64,000 nt of DNA from Fallopia convolvulus (taxonomy: Eukaryota > Streptophyta > Magnoliopsida > Caryophyllales > Polygonaceae). The notes beneath the pieces were generated by a model. That model was not told the DNA's origin. It saw only the letters and a program-made list of their open reading frames with translations, and ran no database searches. Below, piece after piece: positions 22,516 to 38,085 of this stretch. The stretch spans positions 29,055,295 through 29,119,294 of the forward strand of contig OZ024730.1 in assembly GCA_964016875.1 (NCBI GenBank), written 5' to 3'. Made by a program: the position numbers and the translations under genes. Position 1 is the stretch's first letter, and each line of letters starts with the position of its first letter.

Positions 22516-25500
22516 GTGTTAGATCACAAGTCATTTTAATGGCAAAAGGAGAAAAAGCAAGTGAACATTAAATATATCTAGGCATAAGCATAAAAAAATG
22601 AGTATAGGGTCAAGCCAATTAGCACATTTTGCACTACAAAATCAAGAACTTATCGAATAAAAGCATAACTTCAAACCAAGAAACCGAATCCTCATTTAGG
22701 AGTGACATTTACATGGACATTCATCGAACACTTGACGCGCAATGTTAGATCAATAGTCAATTTTTAAAGGCCAAAGGAGAAAAAACAAGTGAACTTTAAA
22801 GACATCTAGGCATAAGCATAAAGAATGAGGATAGTATCAAGCCAATAAGCACATTCTACACTACAAAATCATGATGGATCGAATAAAAGCATAAATTCGA
22901 ACCTAGAAACCGAATCCACATTTAGGAGTGACATTTACATGGACATTTCATCGAACACTTGGCGCACAATGTTAGATCACAAGTCATTTTAAAGGCTGAA
23001 GGAGAAAAAACAAGTGAACTTTAAATATATCTAGGCATAAGCATAAAAAAATGAGTATAGTGTCAAGGCAATTAGCATATTCTGCACTACAAAATCAAGA
23101 CTTGATCGAATAAAAGCATAACTTCAAACCAAGAAACCGAATCCACATTTAGGAGTGACATTTACATGGACATTCATCGAACATTTGGCGCACAATGTTA
23201 GATCACTAGTCAATTTTTAAAGGCGAAAGGAGAAAAAACAAGTGAACTTTAGAGACATCTAGGCATAAGCATAAAGAATGAGGATAGTATCAAGCCAATA
23301 AGCACATTCTACACTAAAAAATCAAGATGGATCGAATAAAAGCATAACTTCAAACCAAGAAACCAAATCCACATTTAGGAGTGACATTTACATGTACATT
23401 TTATCGAACACTTGGCGCGCAGTGTTAGATCACAAGTCATTTTAATGGCAAAAGGAGAAAAAGCAAGTGAACATTAAATATATCTAGGCATAAGCATAAA
23501 AAAATGAGTATAGTGTCAAGCCAATTAGCACATTTTGCACTACAAAATCAAGAACTTATCGAATAAAAGCATAACTACAAACCAAGAAACCGAATCCTCA
23601 TTTAGGAGTGACATTTACATGGACATTCATCGAACACTTGGCGCGCAATGTTAGATCAATAGTCAATTTTTAAAGGGCAAAGGAGAAAAAACAAGTGAAC
23701 TTTAAAGACATCTAGGCATAAGCATAAAGAATGAGGATAGTATCAAGCCAATAAGCACATTCTACACTACAAAATCATGATGGATCGAATAAAAGCATAA
23801 ATTCGAACCTAGAAACCGAATCCACATTTAGGAGTGACATTTACATGGACATTTCATCGAACACTTGGCGCGCAATGTTAGATCACAAGTCATTTTAAAG
23901 GCAAAAGGAGAAAAAGCAAGTGAACATTAAATATATCTAGGCATAAGCATAAAAAAATGAGTATAGTGTCAAGCCAATTAGCACATTCTACACTACAAAA
24001 TCAGGATGGATCGAATAAAAGTATAACTTCAAACCTAGAAACCGAATCCACATTTAGGAGTGACATTTACATGGACATTCATCGAACACTTGGCGCGCAA
24101 TGTTAGATCAATAGTCAATTTTTAAAGGCCAAAGGAGAAAAAACAAGTGAACTTTAAAGACATCTAGGCATAAGCATAAAGAATGAGGATAGTATCAAGC
24201 CAATAAGCACATTCTACACTACAAAATCATGATGGATCGAATAAAAGCATAAATTCGAACCTAGAAACCGAATCCACATTTAGGAGTGACATTTACATGG
24301 ACATTTCATCGAACACTTGGCGCACAATGTTAGATCACAAGACATTTTAAAGGCTGAAGGAGAAAAAACAAGTGAACATTAAATATATCTAGGCATAAGC
24401 ATAAAAAAATGAGTATAGTGTCAAGCCAATTAGCATATTCTGCACTACAAAATCAAGACTTGATCGAATAAAAGCATAACTTCAAACCAAGAAACCGAAT
24501 CCACATTTAGGAGTGACATTTACATGGACATTCATCGAACATTTGACGCACAATGTTAGATCACTAGTCAATTTTTAAAGGCCAAAGGAGAAAAAAACAA
24601 GTGAACTTTAAAGACATCTAGGCATAAGCATAAAGAATGAGGATAATATCAAGCCAATAAGCACATTCTACACTAAAAAATCTAGATGGATCGAATAAAA
24701 GCATAACTTCAAACCAAGAAACCGAATCCTCATTTAGGAGTGACATTTACATGGACATTCATCGAACACTTGGCGCGCAATGTTAGATCAATAGTCAATT
24801 TTTAAAGGCCAAAGGAGAAAAAACAAGTGAACTTTAAAGACATCTAGGCATAAGCATTAAGAATGAGGATAGTATGAAGCCAATAAGCACATTCTACACT
24901 ACAAAATCAAGATGGATCGAATAAAAGCATAAATTCGAACCTAGAAATCGAATCCACATTTAGGAGTGACATTTACATGGACATTTCATCGAACACTTGG
25001 CGCGCAATGTTAGATCACAAGTCATTTTAATGGCAAAAGGAGAAAAAGCAAGTGAACATTAAATATATCTAGGCATAAGCATAAAAAAATGAGTATAGTG
25101 TCAAGCCAATTAGCACATTCTACTCTACAAAATCAAGATGGATCGAATAAAAGCATAAATTCGAACCTAGAAACCGAATCCTCATTTAGGATTGACATTT
25201 ACATGGACATTTCATCGAACACTTGGCGCGCAATGTTAGATCACAAGTCATTTGAAAGGCAAAAGCAGAAAAAGCAAGTGAACATTAAATATATCTAGGC
25301 ATAAGCATAAAAAAATGAGTATAGTGTCAAGCCAATTAGCACATTCTACACTACAAAATCAAGATGGATCGAATAAAAGTATAACTTCAAACCTAGAAAC
25401 CGAATCCACATTTAGGAGTGACATTTACATGGACATTTCATCGAACACTTGGCGCGCAATGTTAGATCACAAGTCATTTTAAAGGAAAAAAGGAGAAAAA

Positions 25501-28084
25501 ACAAGTGAACTTTAAAGACATCTAGGCATAAGCATAAAGAATGAGGATAGTATCAAGCCAATAAGCACATTCTACACTACAAAATCATGATGGATCGAAT
25601 AAAAGCATAAATTCGAACCTAGAAACCGAATCCACATTTAGGAGTGACATTGACATGGAAATTTCAACGACACTTGGCGCGCAATGTTAGATCACAAGTC
25701 ATTTTAAAGGCAAAAGGAGAAAAAGCAAGTGAACATTAAATATATCTAGGCATAAGCATAAAAAAATGAGTATAGTGTCAAGCCAATTAGCACATTCTAC
25801 ACTACAAAATCAAGATGGATCGAATAAAAGTATAACTTCAAACCTAGAAACCGAATCCACATTTAGGAGTGACATTTACATGGACATTTCATCGAACACT
25901 TGGCGCGCAGTGTTAGATCACAAGTCATTTTAATGGCAAAAGGAGAAAAAGCAAGTGACCATTAAATATATCTAGGCATAAGCATAAAAAAATGAGTATA
26001 GTGTCAAGCCAATTAGCACATTCTACACTACAAAATCAAGATGGATCGAATAAAAGTATAACTTCAAACCTAGAAACCGAATCCACATTTAGGAGTGACA
26101 TTTAAATGGACATTTCATCGAACACTTGGCGCACAATGTTAGATCACAAGTCATTTTAAAGGAAAAAAGGAGAAAACACAAGTGAACTTTAAAGTCATCT
26201 AGGCATAAGCAAAAAGAATGAGGATAGTATCAAGCCAATAAGCACATTCTACACTACAAAATCAATATGGATCGAATATAAGCATAAATTCAAACCTAGA
26301 AACCGAATCCACATTTAGGAGTGACATTTACATGGACATTTCATCGAACACTTGGCGCGCAATGTTAGATGACAAGTCATTTTAAAGGCAAAAGGAGAAA
26401 AAGCAAGTGAACATTAATATATCTAGGCATAAGCATAAAAAAATGAGTATAGTGTCAAGATAATTAGCACATTCTACACTACAAAATCAAGATGGATCGA
26501 ATAAAAGCATAAATTCGAACCGAGAAACCGAATCCACATTTAGGAGTGACATTTACATGGACATTTCATCGAACACTTGGCGCGCAATGTTAGATCACAA
26601 GTCATTTTAAAGGAAAAAAGGAGAAAAAAGAAGTGAACTTTAAAGACGTCTAGGAATAAGCATAAAGAATAATGATAGTATCAAGCCAATAAGCACATTC
26701 TACACTACAAAATTAAGTCGGATCGAATAAAAGTATAAATTCGAACCTAGAAACCGAATCCACATTTAGGAATGACATTTACATGGACATTTCATCGAAC
26801 ACTTGGCGCGCAGTATTAGATCACAAGTCATTTTAATGGCAAAAGGAGAAAAAGCAAGTGACCATTAAATATATCTAGGCATAAGCATAAAAAAATGAGT
26901 ATAGCGTCAAGCCAATTAGCACATTCTACACTACAAAATCAAGATGGATCGAATAAAAGTATAACTTCAAACCTAGAAACCGAATCCACATTTAGGAGTG
27001 ACATTTACATGGACATTTCATCGAACACTTGGCGCGGAATGTTAGATCACAAGTCATTTTAAAGGAAAAAAGGAGAAAAAACAAGTGAACTTTAAAGACA
27101 TCTAGGCATAAGCATAAAGAATGAGGATAGTATCAAGCCAATAAGCACATTCTACACTACAAAATCATGATGGATCGAATAAAAGCATAAATTCGAACCT
27201 AGAAACCGAATCCACATTTAGGAGTGACATTGACATGGACATTTCATCGACACTTGGCGCGCAATGTTAGATCACAAGTCATTTTAAAGGCAAAAGGAGA
27301 AAAAGCAAGTGAACATTAAATATATCTAGGCATAAGCATAAAAAAATGAGTATAGTGTCAAGCCAATTAGCATATTCTGCACTACAAAATCAAGACTTGA
27401 TCGAATAAAAGCATAACTTCAAACCAAGAAACCGAATCCACATTTAGGAGTGACATTTACATGGACATTCATCGAACATTTGGCGCGCAATGTTAGATCA
27501 ATAGTCAATTTTTAAAGGCAAAGGGAGAAAAAACAAGTGAACTTTAAAGACATCTAGGCATAAGCATAAAGAATGAGGATAGTATCAAGCCAATAAGCAC
27601 ATTCTACACTACAAAATCATGATGGATCGAATAAAAGCATAAATTCGAACCTAGAAACCGAATCCACATTTAGTAGTGACATTGACATGGACATTTCATC
27701 GACACTTGGCGCGCAATGTTAGATCACAAGTCATTTTAAAGGCAAAAGGAGAAAAAGCAAGTGAACATTAAATATATCTAGGCATAAGCATAAAAAAATG
27801 AGTATAGTGTCAAGCCAATTAGCACATTCTACACTATAAATCAAGATGGATCGAATAAAAGTATAACTTCAAACCTAGAAACCGAATCCACATTTAGGAG
27901 TGACATTTACATGGACATTTCATCAAACACTTGGCGCGCAATGTTAGATCACAAGTCATTTTAAAGGAAAAAAGGAGAAAAAGCAAGTGAACATTAAATA
28001 TATCTAGGCATAAGCATAAAAAAATGAGTATAGTGTCAAGCCAATTAGCACATTTTGCACTACAAAATCAAGAATTTATCGAAT

Positions 28085-29870
28085 AAAAGCATAACTTCAA
28101 ACCAAGAAACCGAATCCTCATTTAGGAGTGACATTTACATGGACATTCATCGAACACTTGGCGCGCAATGTTAGATCAATAGTCAATTTTTAAAGGCCAA
28201 AGGAGAAAAAACAAGTGAACTTTAAAGACATCTAGGCATAAGCATAAAGAATGAGGATAGTATCAAGCCAATAAGCACATTCTACACTACAAAATCATGA
28301 TGGATTGAATAAAAGCATAAATTCGAACCTAGAAACCGAATCCACATTTAGGAGTGACATTTACATGGACATTTCATCGAACACTTGGCGTGCAATGTTA
28401 GATGACAAGTCATTTTAATGGCAAAAGGAGAAAAAGCAAGTGAACATTAAATATATCTAGGCATAAGCATAAAAAAATGAGTATAGTGTCAAGCCAATTA
28501 GCACATTCTACTCTACAAAATAAAGATGGATCGAATAAAAGCATAAATTCGAACCAAGAAACCGAATCCTCATTTAGGATTGACATTTACATGGACATTT
28601 CATCGAACACTTGGCGCGCAATGTTAGATCACAAGTCATTTTAAAGGCAAAGGGAGAAAAAACAAGTGAACTTTAAAGACATCTAGGCATAAGCAAAAAG
28701 AATGAGGATAGTATCAAGCCAATAAGCACATTCTACACTACAAAATCAATATGGATCGAATAAAAGCATAAATTCAAACCTAGAAACCGAATCCACATTT
28801 TTGAGTGACATTTACATGGACATTTCATCGAACACTTGGCACGCAATGTTAGATCACAAGTCATTTTAAAGGCAAAAGGAGAAAAAGCAAGTGAACATTA
28901 ATATATCTAGGCATAAGCATAAAAAAATGAGTATAGTGTCAAGATAATTAGCACATTCTACACTACAAAATCATGATGGATTGAATAAAAGCATAAATTC
29001 GAACCTAGAAACCGAATCCACATTTAGGAGTGACATTTACATGGACATTCATCGAACACTTGGCGCGCAATGTTAGATCAATAGTCAATTTTTAAAGGCC
29101 AAAGGAGAAAAAACAAGTGAACTTTAAAGACATCTAGGCATAAGCATAAAGAATGAGGATAGTATCAAGCCAATAAGCACATTCTACACTACAAAATCAT
29201 GATGGATTGAATAAAAGCATAAATTCGAACCTAGAAACCGAATCCACATTTAGGAGTGACATTTACATGGACATTTCATCGAACACTTGGCGTGCAATGT
29301 TAGATGACAAGTCATTTTAATGGCAAAAGGAGAAAAAGCAAGTGAACATTAAATATATCTAGGCATAAGCATAAAAAAATGAGTATAGTGTCAAGCCAAT
29401 TAGCACATTCTACTCTACAAAATAAAGATGGATCGAATAAAAGCATAAATTCGAACCAAGAAACCGAATCCTCATTTAGGATTGACATTTACATGGACAT
29501 TTCATCGAACACTTGGCGCGCAATGTTAGATCACAAGTCATTTTAAAGGCAAAGGGAGAAAAAACAAGTGAACTTTAAAGACATCTAGGCATAAGCAAAA
29601 AGAATGAGGATAGTATCAAGCCAATAAGCACATTCTACACTACAAAATCAAGATGGATCGAATAAAAGCATAAATTCAAACCTAGAAACCGAATCCACAT
29701 TTAGGAGTGACATTTACATGGACATTTCATCGAACACTTGGCGCGCAATGTTAGATCACAAGTCATTTTAAAGGCAAAAGGAGAAAAAGCAAGTGAACAT
29801 TAATATATCTAGGCATAAGCATAAAAAAATGAGTATAGTGTCAAGATAATGAGCACATTCTACACTACAA
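28085..29870 (+). repeat. Four-monomer duplication (902 bp)
   Basis: tggattgaataaaagc is at 28301 and 29203, and the variant gtgcaatgttagatgac lies about 902 bp apart. Copies are about 28085-28970 and 28987-29870. They differ at a few bases, such as caatatgg/caagatgg (about 28746/29648) and tttttgagtg/tttaggagtg (about 28799/29701). Confidence 0.82.
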
Positions 29871-32800
29871 AATCAAGATGGATCGAATAAAAGCATAAAT
29901 TCGAACCGAGAAACCGAATCCACATTTAGGAGTGACATTTACATGGACATTTCATCGAACACTTGGCGCGCAATGTTAGATCACAAGTCATTTTAAAGGA
30001 AAAAAGGAGAAAAAACAAGTGCACTTTAAAGACATCTAGGAATAAGCATAAAGAATAATGATAGTGTCAAGCCAATAAGCACATTCTACACTACAAAATT
30101 AAGTCGGATCGAATAAAAGCATAAATTCGAACCTAGAAACCGAATACACATTTAGGAGTGACATTTACAAGGACATTTCATCCAACACTTGGCGCGCAGT
30201 GTTAGATCACAAGTCATTTTAATGGCAAAAGGAGAAAAAGCAAGTGACCATTAAATATATTTAGGCATAAGCATAAAAAAATGAGTATAGTGTCAAGCCA
30301 ATTAGCACATTCTACACTACAAAATCAAGATGGATCGAATAAAAGTATAACTTCAAACCTAGAAACCGAATCCACATTTAGGAGTGACATTTACATGGAC
30401 ATTTCATCGAACACTTGGCGCGCAATGTTAGATCACAAGTCATTTTAAAGGAAAAAAGGAGAAAAAACAAGTGAACTTTAAAGACATCTAGGCATAAGCA
30501 AAAAGAATGAGGATAGTATCAAGCCAATAAGCACATTCTAAACTACAAAATCAATAAGGATCGAATAAAAGCATAAATTCGAACCTAGAAACCGAATCCA
30601 CATTTAGGAGTGACATTTACATGGACATTTCATCGAACACTTGGCGCGCAATGTTAGATCACAAGTCATTTTGAAGGCAAAGGGAGAAAAAACAAGTGAA
30701 CTTTAAAGACATCTAGGCATAAGCATAAAGAATGAGGATAGTATGAAGCCAATAAGCACATTCTACACTACAAAATCAAGATGGATCGAATAAAAGCATA
30801 AATTCGAACCTAGAAATCGAATCCACATTTAGGAGTGACATTTACATGGACATTTCATCGAACACTTGGCGCGCAATGTTAGATCACAAGTCATTTTAAT
30901 GGCAAAAGGAGAAAAAGCAAGTGAACATTAAATATATCTAGGCATAAGCATAAAAAAATGAGTATAGTGTCAAGCCAATTAGCACATTCTACTCTACAAA
31001 ATCAAGATGGATCGAATAAAAGCATAAATTCGAACCTAGAAACCGAATCCTCATTTAGGATTGACATTTACATGGACATTTCATCGAACACTTGGCGCGC
31101 AATGTTAGATCACAAGTCATTTTAAAGGCAAAGGGAGAAAAAACAAGTGAACTTTAAAGACATCTAGGCATAAGCAAAAAGAATGAGGATAGTATCAAGC
31201 CAATAAGCACATTCTACACTACAAAATCAATATGGATCGAATAAAAGCATAAATTCAAACCTAGAAACCGAATCCACATTTAGGAGTGACATTTACATGG
31301 ACATTTCATCGAACACTTGGCGCGCAATGTTAGATCACAAGTCATTTTAAACGCAAAAGGAGAAAAAGCAAGTGAACATTAATATATCTAGGCATAAGCA
31401 TAAAAAAATGAGTATAGTGTCAAGATAATGAGCACATTCTACACTACAAAATCAAGATGGATCGAATAAAAGCATAAATTCGAACCGAGAAACCGAATCC
31501 ACATTTAGGAGTGACATTTACATGGACATTTCATCGAACACTTGGCGCGCAATGTTAGATCACAAGTCATTTTAAAGGAAAAAAGGAGAAAAAACAAGTG
31601 CACTTTAAAGACATCTAGGAATAAGCATAAAGAATAATGATAGTGTCAAGCCAATAAGCACATTCTACACTACAAAATTAAGTCGGATCGAATAAAAGCA
31701 TAAATTCGAACCTAGAAACCGAATCCTCATTTAGGATTGACATTTACATGGACATTTCATCGAACACTTGGCGCGCAATGTTAGATCACAAGTCATTTTA
31801 AAGGCAAAGGGAGAAAAAACAAGTGAACTTTAAAGACATCTAGGCATAAGCAAAAAGAATGAGGATAGTATCAAGCCAATAAGCACATTCTACACTACAA
31901 AATCAAGATGGATCGAATAAAAGCATAAATTCAAACCTAGAAACCGAATCCACATTTAGGAGTGACATTTACATGGACATTTCATCGAACACTTGGCGCG
32001 CAATGTTAGATCACAAGTCATTTTAAAGGCAAAAGGAGAAAAAGCAAGTGAACATTAATATATCTAGGCATAAGCATAAAAAAATGAGTATAGTGTCAAG
32101 ATAATGAGCACATTCTACACTACAAAATCAAGATGGATCGAATAAAAGCATAAATTCGAACCGAGAAACCGAATCCACATTTAGGAGTGACATTTACATG
32201 GACATTTCATCGAACACTTGGCGCGCAATGTTAGATCACAAGTCATTTTAAAGGAAAAAAGGAGAAAAAACAAGTGCACTTTAAAGACATCTAGGAATAA
32301 GCATAAAGAATAATGATAGTGTCAAGCCAATAAGCACATTCTACACTACAAAATTAAGTCGGATCGAATAAAAGCATAAATTCGAACCTAGAAACCGAAT
32401 ACACATTTAGGAGTGACATTTACAAGGACATTTCATCCAACACTTGGCGCGCAGTGTTAGATCACAAGTCATTTTAATGGCAAAAGGAGAAAAAGCAAGT
32501 GACCATTAAATATATTTAGGCATAAGCATAAAAAAATGAGTATAGTGTCAAGCCAATTAGCACATTCTACACTACAAAATCAAGATGGATCGAATAAAAG
32601 TATAACTTCAAACCTAGAAACCGAATCCACATTTAGGAGTGACATTTACATGGACATTTCATCGAACACTTGGCGCGCAATGTTAGATCACAAGTCATTT
32701 TAAAGGAAAAAAGGAGAAAAAACAAGTGAACTTTAAAGACATCTAGGCATAAGCAAAAAGAATGAGGATAGTATCAAGCCAATAAGCACATTCTAAACTA

Positions 32801-33175
32801 CAAAATCAATAAGGATCGAATAAAAGCATAAATTCGAACCTAGAAACCGAATCCACATTTAGGAGTGACATTTACATGGACATTTCATCGAACACTTGGC
32901 GCGCAATGTTAGATCACAAGTCAAAGGCAAAGGGAGAAAAAACAAGTGAACTTTAAAGACATCTAGGCATAAGCATAAAGAATGAGGATAGTATGAAGCC
33001 AATAAGAACATTCTACACTACAAAATCAAGATGGATCGAATAAAAGCATAAATTCGAACCTAGAAATCGAATCCACATTTAGGAGTGACATTTACATGGA
33101 CATTTCATCGAACACTTGGCGCGCAATGTTAGATCACAAGTCATTTTAATGGCAAAAGGAGAAAAAGCAAGTGAC
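29461..33175 (+). repeat. Ten-monomer (2,255-bp spaced) duplication
   Basis: cctcatttaggattgac is at 29470 and 31725, acatttacaaggac at 30161 and 32416, and the variant tatatttaggc at about 30257 and 32512, all 2,255 bp apart. Shared stretches are about 29461-30920 and 31716-33175. The second copy has lost six bases at about 32923 (caagtcaaaggc instead of caagtcattttgaaggc). Smaller three-monomer spacings (672-676 bp) are nested inside, for example gtgcactttaaag at 31599 and 32275. Confidence 0.82.
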
Positions 33176-36100
33176 CATTAAATATATTTAGGCATAAGCA
33201 TAAAAAAATGAGTATAGTGTCAAGCCAATTAGCACATTCTACACTACAAAATCAAGATGGATCGAATAAAAGTATAACTTCAAACCTAGAAACCGAATCC
33301 ACATTTAGGAGTGACATTTACATGGACATTTCATCGAACACTTGGCGCGCAATGTTAGATCACAAGTCATTTTAAAGGAAAAAAGGAGAAAAAACAAGTG
33401 AACTTTAAAGACATCTAGGCATAAGCAAAAAGAATGAGGATAGTATCAAGCCAATAAGCACATTCTAAACTACAAAATCAATAAGGATCGAATAAAAGAA
33501 TAAATTCGAACCTAGAAACCGAATCCACATTTAGGAGTGACATTTACATGGACATTTCATCGAACACTTGGCGCGCAATGTTAGATCACAAGTCATTTTG
33601 AAGGCAAAGGGAGAAAAAACAAGTGAACTTTAAAGACATCTAGGCATAAGCATAAAGAATGAGGATAGTATGAAGCCAATAAGCACATTCTACACTACAA
33701 AATCAAGATGGATCGAATAAAAGCATAAATTCGAACCTAGAAATCGAATCCACATTTAGGAGTGACATTTACATGGACATTTCATCGAACACTTGGCGCG
33801 CAATGTTAGATCACAAGTCATTTTAATGGCAAAAGGAGAAAAAGCAAGTGAACATTAAATATATCTAGGCATAAGCATAAAAAAATGAGTATAGTGTCAA
33901 GCCAATTAGCACATTCTACTCTACAAAATCAAGATGGATCGAATAAAAGCATAAATTCGAACCTAGAAACCGAATCCTCATTTAGGATTGACATTTACAT
34001 GGACATTTCATCGAACACTTGGCGCGCAATGTGAGATCACAAGTCATTTTAAAGGCAAAGGGAGAAAAAACAAGTGAACTTTAAAGACATCTAGGCATAA
34101 GCAAAAAGAATGAGGATAGTATCAAGCCAATAAGCACATTCTAAACTACAAAATCAATATGGATCGAATAAAAGCATAAATTCAAACCTAGAAACCAAAT
34201 CCACATTTAGGAGTGACATTTACATGGACATTTCATCGAACACTTGGCGCGCAATGTTAGATCACAAGTCATTTTAAAGGCAAAAGGAGAAAAAGCAAGT
34301 GAACATTAATATATCTAGGCATAATCATAAAAAAATGAGTATAGTGTCAAGATAATTAGCACATTCTACACTACAAAATCAAGATGGATCGAATAAAAGC
34401 ATAAATTCGAACCGAGAAACCGAATCCACATTTAGGAGTGACATTTACATGGACATTTCATCGAACACTTGGCGCGTAATGTTAGATCACAAGTCATTTT
34501 AAAGGAAAAAAGGAGAAAAAACAAGTGAACTTTAAAGACATCTAGGAATAAGCATAAAGAATAATGATAGTATCAAGCCAATAAGCACATTCTACACTAC
34601 AAAATTAAGTCGGATCGAATAAAAGCATGAATTCGAAACTAGAAACCGAATCCACATTTAGGAGTGACATTTACATGGACATTTCATCGAACACTTGGCG
34701 CGCAGTGTTAGATCACAAGTCATTTTAATGGAAAAAGGAGAAAAAGCAAGTGACCATTAAATATATCTAGGCATAAGCATAAAAAAATGAGTATAGTGTC
34801 AAGCCAATTAGCACATTCTACACTACAAAATCAAGATGGATCGAATAAAAGTATAACTTCAAACCTAGAAACCGAATCCACATTTAGGAGTGACATTTAC
34901 ATGGACATTTCATCGAACACTTGGCGCGCAATGTTAGATCACAAGTCATTTTAAAGGAAAAAAGGAGAAAAAACAAGTGAACTTTAAAGACATCTAGGCA
35001 TAAGCAAAAAGAATGAGGATAGTATCAAGCCAATAAGCACATCCTACACTACAAAATCAATATGGATCGAATAAAAGCATAAATTCAAACCTAGAAACCG
35101 AATCCACATTTAGGAGTGACATTTACATAGAAATTTCATTGAACACTTGGCGCGCAATGTTAGATCACAAGTCATTTTAAAGGCAAAAGGAGAAAAAGCA
35201 AGTGAACATTAATATATCTAGGCATAAGCATAAAAAAATGAGTATAGTGTCAAGATAATTAGCACATTCTACACTACAAAATCAAGATGGATCGAATACA
35301 AGCATAAATTCGAACCGAGAAACCGAATCCACATTTAGGAGTGACATTTACATGGACATTTCATCGAACACTTGGCGCGCAATGTTAGATCACAAGTCAT
35401 TTTAAAGGAAAAAAGGAGAAAAAAGAAGTGAACTTTAAAGACATCTAGGAATAAGCATAAAGAAAAATGATAGTATCAAGCCAATAAGCACATTCTACAC
35501 TACAAAATTAAGTCGGATCGAATAAAAGTATAAATTCGAACCTAGAAACCGAATCCACATTTGGGAGTGACATTTACATGGACATTTCATCGAACACTTG
35601 GCGCGCAGTGTTAGATCACAAGTCATTTTAATGGCAAAAGGAGAAAAAGCAAGTGACCATTAAATATATCTAGGCATAAGCAAAAAGAATGAGGATAGTA
35701 TCAAGCCAATAAGCACATCCTACACTACAAAATCAAGATGGATCGAATAAATGTATAACTTCAAACCTAGAAACCGAATCCACATTTAGGAGTGACATTT
35801 ACATGGACATTTCATCGAACACTTGGCGCGCAATGTTAGATCACATGTCATTTTAAAGGAAAAAAGGAGAAAAAACAAGTGAACTTTAAAGACATAATAA
35901 GCATAAAGAATGAGGATAGTATCAAGCCAATAAGCACATTCTACACTACAAAATCATGATGGATCGAATAAAAGCATAAATTCGAACCTAGAAACCGAAT
36001 CCACATTTAGGAGTGACATTGACATGGACATTTCATCGACACTTGGCGCGCAATGTTAGATCACAAGTCATTTTAAAGGCAAAAGGAGAAAAAGCAAGTG

Positions 36101-36860
36101 AACATTAAATATATCTAGGCATAAGCATAAAAAAATGAGTATAGTGTCAAGCCAATTAGCATATTCTGCACTACAAAATCAAGAATTGATCGAATAAAAG
36201 CATAACTTCAAACCAAGAAACCGAATCCACATTTAGGAGTGACATTTACATGGACATTCATCGAACATTTGGCGCGCAATGTTAGATCAATAGTCAATTT
36301 TTAAAGGCCAAAGTAGAAAAAACAAGTGAACTTTAAAGACATCTAGGCATAAGCATAAAGAATGAGGATAGTATCAAGCCAATAAGCACATTCTACACTA
36401 AAAAATCTAGATGGATCGAATAAAAGCATAACTTCAAACCAAGAAACCGAATCCACATTTAGGAGTGACATTTACATGGACATTTCATCGAACACTTGGC
36501 GCGCAGTGTTAGATCACAAGTCATTTTAATGGCAAAAGGAGAAAAAGCAAGTGAACATTAAATATATCTAGGCATAAGCATAAAAAAATGAGTATAGTGT
36601 CAAGCCAATTAGCACATTTTGCACTACAAAATCAAGAATTTATCGAATAAAAGCATAACTTCAAACCAAGAAACCGAATCCTCATTTAGGAGTGACATTT
36701 ACATGGACATTCATCGAACACTTGGCGCGCAATGTTAGATCAATAGTCAATTTTTAAAGGCCAAAGGAGAAAAAACAAGTGAACTTTAAAGACATCTAGG
36801 CATAAGCATAAAGAATGAGGATAGTATCAAGCCAATAAGCACATTCTACACTACAAAATC

Positions 36861-38085
36861 ATGATGGATTGAATAAAAGCATAAATTCGAACCTAGAAAC
36901 CGAATCATCATTTAGGAGTGACATTTACATGGACATTTCATCGAACACGTGCAATGTTAGATGACAAGTCATTTTAATGGCAAAAGGAGAAAAAGCAAGT
37001 GACCATTAAATATATCTAGGCATAAGCATAAAAAAATGAGTATAGTGTCAAGCCAATTAGCACATTCTACTCTACAAAATCAAGATGGATCTAATAAAAG
37101 CATAAATTCGAACCTATAAACCGAATCCTCATTTAGGATTGACATTTACATGGACATTTCATCGAACACTTGGCGCGCAATGTTAGATCACAAGTCATTT
37201 TAAAGGCAAAGGGAGAAAAAACAAGTGAACTTTAAAGACATCTAGGCATAAGCAAAAAGAATGAGGATAGTATCAAGCCAATAAGCACATTCTACACTAC
37301 AAAATCAATATGGATCGAATAAAAGAATAAATTCAAACCTAGAAACCGAATCCACATTTAGGAGTGACATTTACATGGACATTTCATCGAACACTTGGCG
37401 CGCAATGTTAGATCACAAGTCATTTTAAAGGCAAAAGGAGAAAAAGCAAGTGAACATTAATATATCTAGGCATAAGCATAAAAAAATGAGTATAGTGTCA
37501 AGATAATTAGCACATTCTACACTACAAAATCATGATGGATTGAATAAAAGCATAAATTCGAACCTAGAAACCGAATCCACATTTAGGAGTGACATTTACA
37601 TGGACATTTCATCGAACACTTGGCGTGCAATGTTAGATGACAAGTCATTTTAATGGCAAAAGGAGAAAAAGCAAGTGAACATTAAATTTATCTAGGCATA
37701 AGCATAAAAAAATGAGTATAGTGTCAAGCCAATTAGCACATTCTACTCTACAAAATCAAGATGGATCTAATAAAAGCATAAATTCGAACCTATAAACCGA
37801 ATCCTCATTTAGGATTGACATTTACATGGACATTTCATCGAACACTTGGCGCGCAATGTTAGATCACAAGTCATTTTAAAGGCAAAGGGAGAAAAAACAA
37901 GTGAACTTTAAAGACATCTAGGCATAAGCAAAAAGAATGAGGATAGTATCAAGCCAATAAGCACATTCTACACTACAAAATCAATATGGATCAAATAAAA
38001 GAATAAATTCAAACCTAGAAACCGAATCCACATTTAGGAGTGACATTTACATGGACATTTCATCGAACACTTGGCGCGCAGTGTT
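36861..38085 (+). repeat. Three-monomer duplication (676 bp)
   Basis: The rare variant ggatctaataaaag is at 37088 and 37764, 676 bp apart, together with cctataaaccgaatcctc in both copies. The first copy carries a 5-base deletion at about 36948 (gaacacgtgcaatg in place of gaacacttggcgtgcaatg), so spacing upstream of it is 671 bp. Confidence 0.8.

Noticed and set aside
25089..25298. 69-codon open frame in the satellite
   Set aside because: It starts at the ATG of the B-type motif aaaaaaatgagtatag and reads through ordinary satellite. Sister monomers break the frame. No coding signature.
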